52,603 nt of DNA from Clostridia bacterium (GTDB lineage: Bacteria > Bacillota > Clostridia > Christensenellales > Borkfalkiaceae). The translations under genes were made by a program, and so were the position numbers. The notes beneath the pieces were generated by a model. It was not told where the DNA came from, ran no database searches, and was given only the letters and a program-made list of their open reading frames with translations. Of this stretch, positions 17,798 to 25,079 are shown in pieces (the first letter of the stretch is position 1; each line of letters opens with the position of its first letter). The stretch is from NCBI GenBank assembly GCA_900770945.1, contig CAAGME010000028.1, positions 1-52,603 on the forward strand, read 5' to 3'.

Positions 17798-19096
17798 ATG
17801 TCTAAAAGAATAAAGAAAAAACTACAATGGTACCCGCTTGATAATGCGGCGAAAATATACCCGCCGACCGCTTCATCGACGCGCGCTCACGTTTTTTCTT
17901 TCTCTGCCGTTTTGACTGAGGAAATCGACGGCGAGATGCTTAAAGAATCCGTAAACAATCTCTTGAAGATTTATCCGACGTTTAAGACAAGGCTTATGCG
18001 CGGCTATTTTTGGTATTATCTTGAAGAAAACGAAAAGCCGTTTAAGGTTTTTGAAGAAAAGCCGTATTATTTAAAAAGCATCGATTATCGAGAAAACAAC
18101 GGATATCTTTTTCAAGTTCTTTATATAAGGGATAAGATTACCATTAAGTTTTTTCACGCTTTAACGGACGGCACGGGCGGATTTAAGTTTTTCACCGCGC
18201 TTTTGTGCGAATATTTAAAAGTCGCCGGGAAAAACGTTGACACCGAGGGTGTTATAAAACCGCTTGACGCGCCGGCCACCGAAATGGAAAGCGACGATAG
18301 TTTTTTAACGTATGAAAAGAAAGACGTAAGCGGTAAAACGGAAAAAATACGCAAACCTTACCATATCGGCGGCACGCCGTTTTCGTATGACGGTTGCGGA
18401 ATGATAACCGCAAAAATATCTTTGCCCGAAGTTAAGGATTGCGCTAAAAAATTCGGTGTAACGGTAACCGCATTTTTATCGGCTGTATATATGCAATCGA
18501 TTTACGAGGCGTTTTTAAAGAACAAGCCCGTAGCCAACAAATTTTTGACCGTTCTTGTTCCTTGTAATCTCCGCAAACGCTATGGCGGCGAAACTCTTCG
18601 CAATTTTACGATGTTTGCAAGATTTTCTCACGATTATAACGTTTGCGAGCCGAGTTTTGACGACCTTGTTTTGTCTGCGCAAGAACAGATTACAAAAGGA
18701 ATCGATAAAGAAGCATTGGACGATATTATTCACGAAAATGTCAAAACCGAACGCAACTTTTTTATAAAAATGACTCCTTTGCCGCTCAAAAACTTAGTTA
18801 TGCGTGCGGCGTATTCGAAGGTCGGCGAAGTCTTGCAAACCGTAGATTTTTCCAACCTCGGTCAAGTTGTTTTTCCGGAAAGCGTGGCGGCGTACATTAA
18901 GCACGTTATTTTCGCTATCGCGCCGACGTTTTCTTGCGGGCATCAGACGGGCGTCGTAGGGTTTAAAAATAACCTTTATGTTACTTTCTCTCGCAACTTC
19001 ACGGAGACGGATATCGAAAGAGTTTTTGTTCGCAAAATTTCCGCGTTAGGGGCAAAAGTGACGCTTTTCAGCAATTATTGGGAGAGTAGTTTATGA
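17798..19096 (+). CDS. CAT-superfamily (BAHD/condensation-like) acyltransferase-like protein
   Basis: A 432-residue protein of the CoA-dependent acyltransferase superfamily. The active-site motif HxxxDG is H120-A-L-T-D124-G in FFHALTDGTGG, and the overall plan (an N-terminal half with the His, a second half beginning with the KFGVTVTAFLSAVYMQSIY segment) resembles alcohol acetyltransferase/PapA-type and condensation-domain enzymes. Substrate unknown. It overlaps by 4 nt (ATGA) with a zinc-ribbon membrane protein gene, so the two products probably act together at the membrane. The adjoining ftsY is unrelated in function. Assignment to the fold is good, to a reaction weak. Confidence 0.75.
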   Translation: MSKRIKKKLQWYPLDNAAKIYPPTASSTRAHVFSFSAVLTEEIDGEMLKESVNNLLKIYPTFKTRLMRGYFWYYLEENEKPFKVFEEKPYYLKSIDYRENNGYLFQVLYIRDKITIKFFHALTDGTGGFKFFTALLCEYLKVAGKNVDTEGVIKPLDAPATEMESDDSFLTYEKKDVSGKTEKIRKPYHIGGTPFSYDGCGMITAKISLPEVKDCAKKFGVTVTAFLSAVYMQSIYEAFLKNKPVANKFLTVLVPCNLRKRYGGETLRNFTMFARFSHDYNVCEPSFDDLVLSAQEQITKGIDKEALDDIIHENVKTERNFFIKMTPLPLKNLVMRAAYSKVGEVLQTVDFSNLGQVVFPESVAAYIKHVIFAIAPTFSCGHQTGVVGFKNNLYVTFSRNFTETDIERVFVRKISALGAKVTLFSNYWESSL

Positions 19097-19764
19097 AGAG
19101 ATGTAAATACTGCAATGTGGACGTAGACACGGAAAAAAGTTTTTGCCCCGTTTGTTTTAACCACCTTGAAACAATAAGCGAACAATCGGACTGCTTGTAT
19201 ACGCTGAGGACGAAAAACGAAACAACGGCAAAAACGGGTTTGTTTTTAACAAAACTGTTCTTGTTTATTTCCATTGTCGCGATAGCCGTATGCACAACCG
19301 TTAATTATATGACGACCCCGTCGGTCGGCTGGTTCTGGCTTGTCGTTTGGGGCATAATTTACCTTTGGGTACTTGTCGCGCATACGATATTATCGAAGAG
19401 AAGCGCATTTCGTAAAATCGTTTTGCAAGTTGTCACAATTGTGGTACTGCTTTATTTCGCGGAAAAATTATCTTTAAGATTATGGCTTATTTCTTACGTT
19501 TATCCCGGAATAGGTCTTTGCGTAATCGTAGTTTTGTCTATGATTAGTTTTATCAGTGAAAAACGTTCTAAACTCTGCCTCGGTTTTTCGCTCGTAATAT
19601 TTTTGCTCGGCACGGGGTCTTTAATAATTTTGCTTTCCGGCTGGGACAAATTTGCTCTTTTAAACAAAATAAACCTCATTACTTGCGCCGTTGTTCTGCT
19701 CGGTTATATATTGTTCGGCTTCACGTCAATGAAGAACGAGATAATAAAAAAGTGGCATTTGTAA
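19093..19764 (+). CDS. Zinc-ribbon, six-helix membrane protein (DUF6320-like)
   Basis: A 223-residue membrane protein. It starts with a rubredoxin-like zinc ribbon (C4, C7, C18, C21), followed by about six hydrophobic helices from residue 50 on (for example LFLFISIVAIAVCTTV and VGWFWLVVWGIIYLWVLV) with very short loops. The start codon overlaps the stop of the acyltransferase-like gene, behind GGGAG, which argues for a two-protein module. It resembles the small family annotated DUF6320 that accompanies such acyltransferases in Clostridia; this is recognised from memory and not searched. Function unknown. Confidence 0.65.
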   Translation: MKRCKYCNVDVDTEKSFCPVCFNHLETISEQSDCLYTLRTKNETTAKTGLFLTKLFLFISIVAIAVCTTVNYMTTPSVGWFWLVVWGIIYLWVLVAHTILSKRSAFRKIVLQVVTIVVLLYFAEKLSLRLWLISYVYPGIGLCVIVVLSMISFISEKRSKLCLGFSLVIFLLGTGSLIILLSGWDKFALLNKINLITCAVVLLGYILFGFTSMKNEIIKKWHL

Positions 19765-19810
19765 GTTTTAAGCTTTCGGCGCATTGTATATCTTTTGATT
19801 ATTGAATATT

Positions 19811-20959
19811 ATGGCTAAGAGAAAAACAAAAAAGAAGAAAACAAGTTTTTGGCAAGTCGTTTTAATTATTATCATTGCTTTGTTATTGGTTGCGGGTTAC
19901 TATTATTACAAGCATTATATAGTCCCGTCCGGTAGCGAAAATTCTTCGGGGACGCCGATAGAAGGTAAGCTCGAGTCTGATTTAAAAATTCATTACGTCG
20001 ATGTCAATCAGGGCGACGCGATTATTATTCAGTTTCCTAACAACAAAAATATGATCATCGATTCCGGCGACACGTCGAAAGACAGCAATACAAAACTCAA
20101 AAATTACATAGATAAGCTTGAAATAACTAAGTTCGATTACCTGATCGCAACACATCAGGACGCCGACCATATCGGCGGAATGGAAGTAATTTTCAATAAT
20201 TACGAAGTTGATTACGTCTATCGTCCGTACGTGCTTTCAACCAATAAAAACGCTTCGTCTTTGCCTAAGGACTTCAACCAAGGCTTGACCAAGGAAGCCG
20301 GCGGCACGCCGAGCAACACAAATCTGTACTGCAATTTTCTTAACTTAATCGTAAAAGAAAACTGCGGATACGAATTTTTCAACAAGGATAGCGACATTCT
20401 GTTCGAGATTAAGGACGAAAACAACAATACATACAATTGTTCTTTTGATTTTCTTACTCCGACGGCTAATAAAAACGAGATTGCTTATAAAAACAACAAT
20501 AATTATTCTCCTATAATTATGCTTACCTACGCCGACAATAAGTTTGTGTTCGTCGGCGACGCCGAAAAGGAAACGGAAAAAGAGCTTCTCGATTACTATA
20601 AAAACTCTAATCTTAATGCCGACGTATTAAAGGTCGGGCATCACGGCTCCGAAACATCCTCCACAAAGGAATTTTTAGCAAAAATTCAACCCAAATATGC
20701 CGTCATTTCTTGCGGTAAAAACAATAAGTTCAAACATCCTCGGCAAATAACGCTCGATAACCTGACCGACCCGACGCTTTCTTACGAACCGGCTACCGTT
20801 TACCGCACCGATTTGCACGGCAACGTTGTAATTACTGTTTCAAAACCGGACGAAATCGGCGGTAAAGGTAAAATGACGATAAAAGCCGACAACGAAAAAG
20901 TGCCTTACGCCGATGTCCTCGTCGGCGCAGACGTAAAAGAAAGCTCGTCTGCGGCTTAG
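19811..20959 (+). CDS. Membrane-anchored ComEC-type metallo-beta-lactamase hydrolase
   Basis: A 382-residue protein with one N-terminal transmembrane helix (about 14-33) after a lysine-rich start, then an extracytoplasmic metallo-beta-lactamase fold. The zinc motif is H115-x-D117-x-D119-H120 in THQDADHIGG; further elements are VGDAEKETE and VGHHGSETSS. This is the layout of the C-terminal nuclease-like domain of the DNA-uptake protein ComEC, here without the ComEC channel. Such proteins are thought to be surface hydrolases; the substrate is unknown. The ATG is preferred over an in-frame TTG three codons upstream, though neither has a good ribosome-binding site. Confidence 0.8.
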   Translation: MAKRKTKKKKTSFWQVVLIIIIALLLVAGYYYYKHYIVPSGSENSSGTPIEGKLESDLKIHYVDVNQGDAIIIQFPNNKNMIIDSGDTSKDSNTKLKNYIDKLEITKFDYLIATHQDADHIGGMEVIFNNYEVDYVYRPYVLSTNKNASSLPKDFNQGLTKEAGGTPSNTNLYCNFLNLIVKENCGYEFFNKDSDILFEIKDENNNTYNCSFDFLTPTANKNEIAYKNNNNYSPIIMLTYADNKFVFVGDAEKETEKELLDYYKNSNLNADVLKVGHHGSETSSTKEFLAKIQPKYAVISCGKNNKFKHPRQITLDNLTDPTLSYEPATVYRTDLHGNVVITVSKPDEIGGKGKMTIKADNEKVPYADVLVGADVKESSSAA

Positions 20960-20967
20960 TAAACGAC

Positions 20968-21007
20968 AAAAAGCCTTTCGGTTAAACATAACCGAAAGGC
21001 TTTTTTT
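20968..21007. terminator. Bidirectional terminator between the hydrolase gene and spoVG
   Basis: Long near-perfect stem AAAAGCCTTTCGGTTA/TAACCGAAAGGCTTTT with a 4-nt loop and T runs on both strands, placed between two convergent genes. Confidence 0.9.
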
Positions 21008-21015
21008 GCTTTAAC

Positions 21016-21294
21016 TTATTTTTGCTCGGCTTTTGCAAGTTCTTCCTTATACGCCGCCATAATGCTGCCGATAAGGTATTCGCGCGTTTCGTTGTTAATC
21101 GCATGAGCAATGTCCTTATATGTTCCGTCGGAAGATTTTCTGCTCGGCATCGAAACAAAAAGCCCGTCTGCGCCGGCAATAATCTTCATATCGTGTACAA
21201 CGAAACAATCGTCGATAGTAACGGAAGCAACGGCTTTTAATCTGCCGTCTCCAACCAAAGGTACAAGCCTGATTCTGACGTCTGTAATTTGCAT
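21016..21294 (-). CDS. spoVG: SpoVG family RNA-binding regulator
   Basis: A 92-residue SpoVG protein, a small regulator reported to bind RNA or DNA and, in Bacillus, to affect septation during sporulation. The start is set at the ATG giving MQITDVRIRLV, the universal SpoVG N-terminus, behind GGAGGAG; a longer frame adding 28 residues is not credible. The core IDDCFVVHDMKIIAGADGLFVSMPSRK matches the family. No other sporulation gene is in the window, so this alone does not show that the organism forms spores. Confidence 0.95.
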   Translation of the reverse strand: MQITDVRIRLVPLVGDGRLKAVASVTIDDCFVVHDMKIIAGADGLFVSMPSRKSSDGTYKDIAHAINNETREYLIGSIMAAYKEELAKAEQK

Positions 21295-21403
21295 GTGTTT
21301 GACTCCTCCATATCTTTTATCATTCATTATATGTTTAAGGCGCTCGAAGATTATTTGCCTAAAAACCGCAAGACGCAATATGTTTGTTTTTACTTATGCC
21401 ATA

Positions 21404-21432
21404 ATCATACCATAGATTAAAAATAAATTCAA
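21404..21432 (-). promoter_or_regulatory. Probable sigma-A promoter of spoVG
   Basis: On the minus strand TTGAAT (21432-21427), 17 bp, TATGAT (21409-21404), about 110 nt before the start codon. A second TATAAT-like box closer to the gene (near 21335) lacks a convincing -35. Confidence 0.45.
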
Positions 21433-21500
21433 ATTCTTAAAGCCTATTTTTTTAAACTTTTTTTTAACTCATCGAAAATTTTTTTAAAAAACTCGTAATT

Positions 21501-21529
21501 TTGACATTTTTTTTAATATAATATATAGA
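21501..21529 (+). promoter_or_regulatory. Sigma-A promoter of murC with almost no leader
   Basis: TTGACA (21501-21506), a 17-bp T/A-rich spacer and TATAGA (21524-21529). Transcription would begin within about 8 nt of the murC ATG at 21543. A shorter 15-bp spacing to TATATA is also possible. Confidence 0.55.
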
Positions 21530-21542
21530 CGACGGGTTTTTT

Positions 21543-22865
21543 ATGGGCTTTCCTGTTAATTTTTCAAACAGAATTTATTTTATAGGCATTGGCGGAATAG
21601 GCATGTCCTCGCTTGCTTTATTTTTATCGGAAAGAGGCTTCAACGTTGCGGGGAGCGATAAAAACAAATCCGATATAACGTGTAAACTTGAAAAAAGCGG
21701 AATACAAGTAAACTATATTCACAGTGAAGCTAATTTAAGATCCGACGATATGATTGTGTATTCTTCAGCAATAGCGGAAGACAATATCGAATATTCATAC
21801 GCAAAACAAAATCATATGGCTCTTGTTTCGCGCGCGCGGCTTCTATCTTTGGTTTCGGATTGTTTTTCGTTTTCCGTCGGAGTAAGCGGAACTCATGGCA
21901 AAACTACGGTTACCGCGCTGATAGCACACATTTTAAAAGCCGCGTCCTACCCGTTTACGGCGTTTATCGGAGGAGAAGATAAAACGCTCGGAAGCTACTT
22001 TTCAAACGGTAAAACGCTTTTTTTAGCCGAAGTATGCGAATATAAGAAAAACATAAATTATTTTACTGCAGATATCGGTTTGGTTTTGAACGTTGACAAC
22101 GATCATCTTGACAGTTATAAAAACTTTTCCGACATAAAATCGACTTTTGACGCGTTTTTAAAAAGGGCTGACAAAAAAATCGTATACGAAGATTGCGGGT
22201 TAGCCGGCATTACGTTCGGGTTTAAAAAAACAAGCGATTATCGCGCCGAAATAATAAGTTATAAAAATGGCGTAACTGTTTTTACCGTATACGAAAAGAA
22301 AAAGAAGCTCGCTCGATTTTCCGTTAAACTAAGCGGCGGGAAAAACGTTCTGAATGCTCTTGCCGCCGTTGCCGTCGCACGCGAACTGAATATCGATAAA
22401 AATACAATTAAGAGGGGACTTTTAGAATTTGAAGGCGTAAAGCGTCGGAACGAAACTATAGGGAAAATAAACGGCGCACCGGTAATAGCCGATTACGCTC
22501 ACCACCCCGCGCAAATTGCCGAGCAATTAAACTTTCAAAAAAAGGGCTTGAAAGGAAAACTTTTTGTCGTTTTTCAGCCGCATACATATTCGCGAACGAA
22601 AAATCTGTTCAATCAATTCGTTGCCGCTCTTGTTTGCGAGGACAATTTATTCGTTTTTAAAACTTATGCCGCGCGTGAAAATTTTTTATCCGAAGGCTCT
22701 TCTTTAAGGCTTTGTAAAGCGTTGCCGAAATCCATTTACTATGATGACGAAAATAAGCTTTTTTCAAGGCTAAAAACGAGCGTTGAAGCTACCGATAAGG
22801 TTTTGATTCTCGGCGCAGGAGATATTTACGATAAATTCAAAAAACTTCTGAACGATTTTTCATGA
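21543..22865 (+). CDS. murC: UDP-N-acetylmuramate-L-alanine ligase
   Basis: A 440-residue Mur ligase that adds L-Ala to UDP-MurNAc in peptidoglycan synthesis in the cytosol. The N-terminal Rossmann motif IGIGGIGMSSLA (14-25), the ATP loop GTHGKTT (116-122) and the C-terminal DYAHHP and QPHTYSRT segments are diagnostic of MurC rather than MurD, E or F. No SD sequence is evident; the only G-rich stretch is a GGG a few bases before the ATG. It stands alone, away from a division cluster, and its last codons lie in a palindromic terminator shared with the next gene. Confidence 0.95.
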   Translation: MGFPVNFSNRIYFIGIGGIGMSSLALFLSERGFNVAGSDKNKSDITCKLEKSGIQVNYIHSEANLRSDDMIVYSSAIAEDNIEYSYAKQNHMALVSRARLLSLVSDCFSFSVGVSGTHGKTTVTALIAHILKAASYPFTAFIGGEDKTLGSYFSNGKTLFLAEVCEYKKNINYFTADIGLVLNVDNDHLDSYKNFSDIKSTFDAFLKRADKKIVYEDCGLAGITFGFKKTSDYRAEIISYKNGVTVFTVYEKKKKLARFSVKLSGGKNVLNALAAVAVARELNIDKNTIKRGLLEFEGVKRRNETIGKINGAPVIADYAHHPAQIAEQLNFQKKGLKGKLFVVFQPHTYSRTKNLFNQFVAALVCEDNLFVFKTYAARENFLSEGSSLRLCKALPKSIYYDDENKLFSRLKTSVEATDKVLILGAGDIYDKFKKLLNDFS

Positions 22866-22899
22866 AAAAAAACTCGCTTTACGCGAGCTTTTTTTCATG
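22861..22899. terminator. Shared palindromic terminator carrying both stop codons
   Basis: CATGAAAAAAAACTCGC and GCGAGCTTTTTTTCATG form a 17-bp stem around a 5-nt loop, with T runs usable on both strands. The murC stop (22863-22865) and the stop of the convergent minus-strand gene (22897-22895) lie in mirror positions in the two arms, so both proteins end in Phe-Ser. Confidence 0.9.
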
Positions 22900-24655
22900 A
22901 AAAATATCTTTGATTATCAAGTTTAAGGTATTTGATAAAAGTATAAACGGGCAAATTAAGTAGAATCAAAAGGGGATAGAATACCCACCTTAACAGCATT
23001 GCCGGGTCGGAAAAATCAATTTCCGCAAATATACAGCAACAGAACAGCACAAGACAAAGGTTAAGCGTTATTATGATTATCAGTTCTATCGCGCTCTTAA
23101 ACGTAGCGAGGCTCGCTACCTTTTTATTCGGGTAAATAAGATACGCTATGCCGTAAGTAAGCGGGAAAAGTGCGCATGCAAGCACGAAAATAAGATAAGG
23201 TAGGTAGTTGAGCTTTGCAATTGAAGCGGTCGTTAAGCCCAAAATAAGCGTTTCTATCGCAAGAATAGCAAAGTATTCGAGAGAAGAATGGAAAATAAGC
23301 TTATTTATCATTATGCGTCCCGCGTCTTTGCGCGTTTCTGCGGAAGATACTCTTACTCTGAAACCTTCCGCGTCGGCAAGAGATTTTATATCGGAAAAAT
23401 CGTAGTAGGGATTATACGTCGTGCAGCTCTTTTCCGCTCTGTCGGACGGCAAATTCTTGGTTTTTTCTCTGATTTTTTGCTCGTTCCTCGATTGTTTTTC
23501 AGGCTTGCGCTTCTTTTGATGTTTAGCCTGTTCCTGCATTTCTTTCAGCTTTTCGTCGTCAATCGTAACAGTGTCGTGGAAAAAGCTGTTGACGTCCGTT
23601 CCCTCGGTGTAAACAAGTTCGCGGGGTTCTTCTTCTATCGTTTCCGGTTGTTTCTTTTTTTCGGGGAAAAGCTTAGAAAGAACCGTGCGATATTCGCGAG
23701 AGACAACCTTGTCTTCGGGATAAAAATCTTCTTTCTCTTCGACTTCTTCCGTTTGAGCGGGAGCAGAAGTCGCCGCAACCTGTTCTTCCTGTTCGCGCGG
23801 CAAATATTTTTCGTCTGCACTAAGGTTTTCTTGCGAAGATTCTTGTTTTACTTCTTTTTCGGTTGTCTTTTCGCTGTCTACTATAGAAATCTGCTCGACA
23901 ATCTCGTCATGTTTCGGTTCGGCGGCAGGCTCGTTTTGCTTATTTTGTTGCTCAAAAAACGTCTCATGCCCGGTCGTTTTTACAACTTCTGGCTTTTGCG
24001 GCTGCTTTTTAAAGTCCGAATCGTCAAGAGGGTAGGACTGAGTGTAATCGAGGTACGTAAAGAGATCGTAGCCGCCGTTTTTATCTTTGTCGGATTGTTT
24101 TTCCTTCTCGTCAGCTTCTTTTGTTGTCGTTTGAGTATGCTTAGATTCGGAATTTTGCGTAGCGGAAGATGTTACGTTGTTTTCTTTCGGAGCCTGAGCT
24201 TTTTCTTCTAACGTTCCGTCAAGGAATTGCTTAAGCGTGTCCTCGGGCGAAATTTCTTCTTCCTGAGACACTTCCGGGGCGTCCGGCAAACTGATTATTG
24301 TTTTACTCTGTTTGTCTTCGTTTGCGGCGGGCGTCTGAATAAGCGTATCGATAACGCGGCGAGAAAAGCACCATCTGTCCTTGTTCTCGTCTATGTAAAC
24401 TTTTCCTTTTTCCGTCAATTGGTAAAACTTCTTTCTACCTTCGGGCGTGGAAACTCTGTATTCGGTAACGTATCCCTGCTTAACTATTCTTTGTAAGCAA
24501 GAATAAAACGTGCCTTGTTTAAGCTCGAATTGACCGTCGCTTCGCGATTCGATTTCTTCTTTAATCTGACCGGTATGCTTATCGGAGTCGAGCAACGATA
24601 AAAGTATTATCGTATCGATATGTCCGCGTAGCATTTCGCTTGGAACGTTATCCAT
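22895..24655 (-). CDS. PadR-like regulator with long acidic linker and four C-terminal membrane helices
   Basis: A 586-residue protein of unusual build. Residues about 1-105 are a PadR winged-helix domain (MLRGHIDTIILLSLL, then FELKQGTFYSCLQRIVKQGYVTEY and GRKKFYQLTEKG). Residues about 110-440 are low-complexity, rich in Glu, Lys and Gln, and probably disordered. The last 120 residues hold four hydrophobic helices (for example EYFAILAIETLILGLTTASI and LIFVLACALFPLTYGIAYLI). The start is the ATG at 24655; a TTG four codons upstream is possible. It has its own consensus promoter with an inverted repeat over the -35 box, which suggests autoregulation. Ligand and target genes are unknown. Confidence 0.75.
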   Translation of the reverse strand: MDNVPSEMLRGHIDTIILLSLLDSDKHTGQIKEEIESRSDGQFELKQGTFYSCLQRIVKQGYVTEYRVSTPEGRKKFYQLTEKGKVYIDENKDRWCFSRRVIDTLIQTPAANEDKQSKTIISLPDAPEVSQEEEISPEDTLKQFLDGTLEEKAQAPKENNVTSSATQNSESKHTQTTTKEADEKEKQSDKDKNGGYDLFTYLDYTQSYPLDDSDFKKQPQKPEVVKTTGHETFFEQQNKQNEPAAEPKHDEIVEQISIVDSEKTTEKEVKQESSQENLSADEKYLPREQEEQVAATSAPAQTEEVEEKEDFYPEDKVVSREYRTVLSKLFPEKKKQPETIEEEPRELVYTEGTDVNSFFHDTVTIDDEKLKEMQEQAKHQKKRKPEKQSRNEQKIREKTKNLPSDRAEKSCTTYNPYYDFSDIKSLADAEGFRVRVSSAETRKDAGRIMINKLIFHSSLEYFAILAIETLILGLTTASIAKLNYLPYLIFVLACALFPLTYGIAYLIYPNKKVASLATFKSAIELIIIITLNLCLVLFCCCIFAEIDFSDPAMLLRWVFYPLLILLNLPVYTFIKYLKLDNQRYFS

Positions 24656-24691
24656 AAAAAGCTTCAAAATCCTTTGTTTATACTTACTAAA

Positions 24692-24723
24692 ATTATATCA
24701 TTTACTTTAAATATTGTCAATAT
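24692..24723 (-). promoter_or_regulatory. Promoter and candidate operator of the PadR-like gene
   Basis: Minus strand TTGACA (24720-24715), 17 bp, TATAAT (24697-24692), a perfect consensus promoter. The perfect inverted repeat ATATTG-T-CAATAT (24711-24723) covers the -35 box and is a natural site for a dimeric winged-helix repressor. Confidence 0.65.
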
Positions 24724-25079
24724 GTTTTAAGCAATTTATCCGATACAACAATTAAAATTAAGTAATATTTTTATAAATATTCTCTTAGAATACGTTTTTT
24801 TATGTAGAATGCGTTTACAATGCATTTAAAAAGTGCTATAATAATCTAAGTAAAGCTACAAAATTTTTACGCATAGTTATATAGACTTGCAATTTACCGA
24901 TACTTTTCAAGCGACGTAAAAACAACTAAAATCTCTTTTTATAAAAAGCATTTCTATGTTTTTTACTAAATTGTCTGTTTTGGAACGTTTTTAATATTAT
25001 GACTGCGTAAAACCTGTATTTTACGCATAGATGTATTTGTCGCTATTTTGCCCCCTTTTTTAATAACGGAGAATTTTTT
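24724..25079 (+). promoter_or_regulatory. Gene-free leader of the tyrosine recombinase gene
   Basis: This interval holds no gene. TTTACA (24814-24819), 17 bp and TATAAT (24837-24842) form a good promoter about 240 nt ahead of the recombinase start. Two direct repeats TAGAATRCGTTT lie at 24786-24797 and 24805-24816, next to and over the -35. In the transcribed leader TTTTACGCATAG occurs at 24865-24876 and again at 25019-25030, the second copy forming a hairpin with TGCGTAAAA (25004-25012, 6-nt loop). The arrangement suggests protein-binding or recombination sites, or a structured leader. Confidence 0.5.

Noticed and set aside
23288..24211. 307-residue open frame opposite the PadR-like gene
   Set aside because: It is antisense to the low-complexity linker of the PadR-like protein. 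The Phe/Arg-rich translation is the complement of Glu/Lys codons, not a credible protein.
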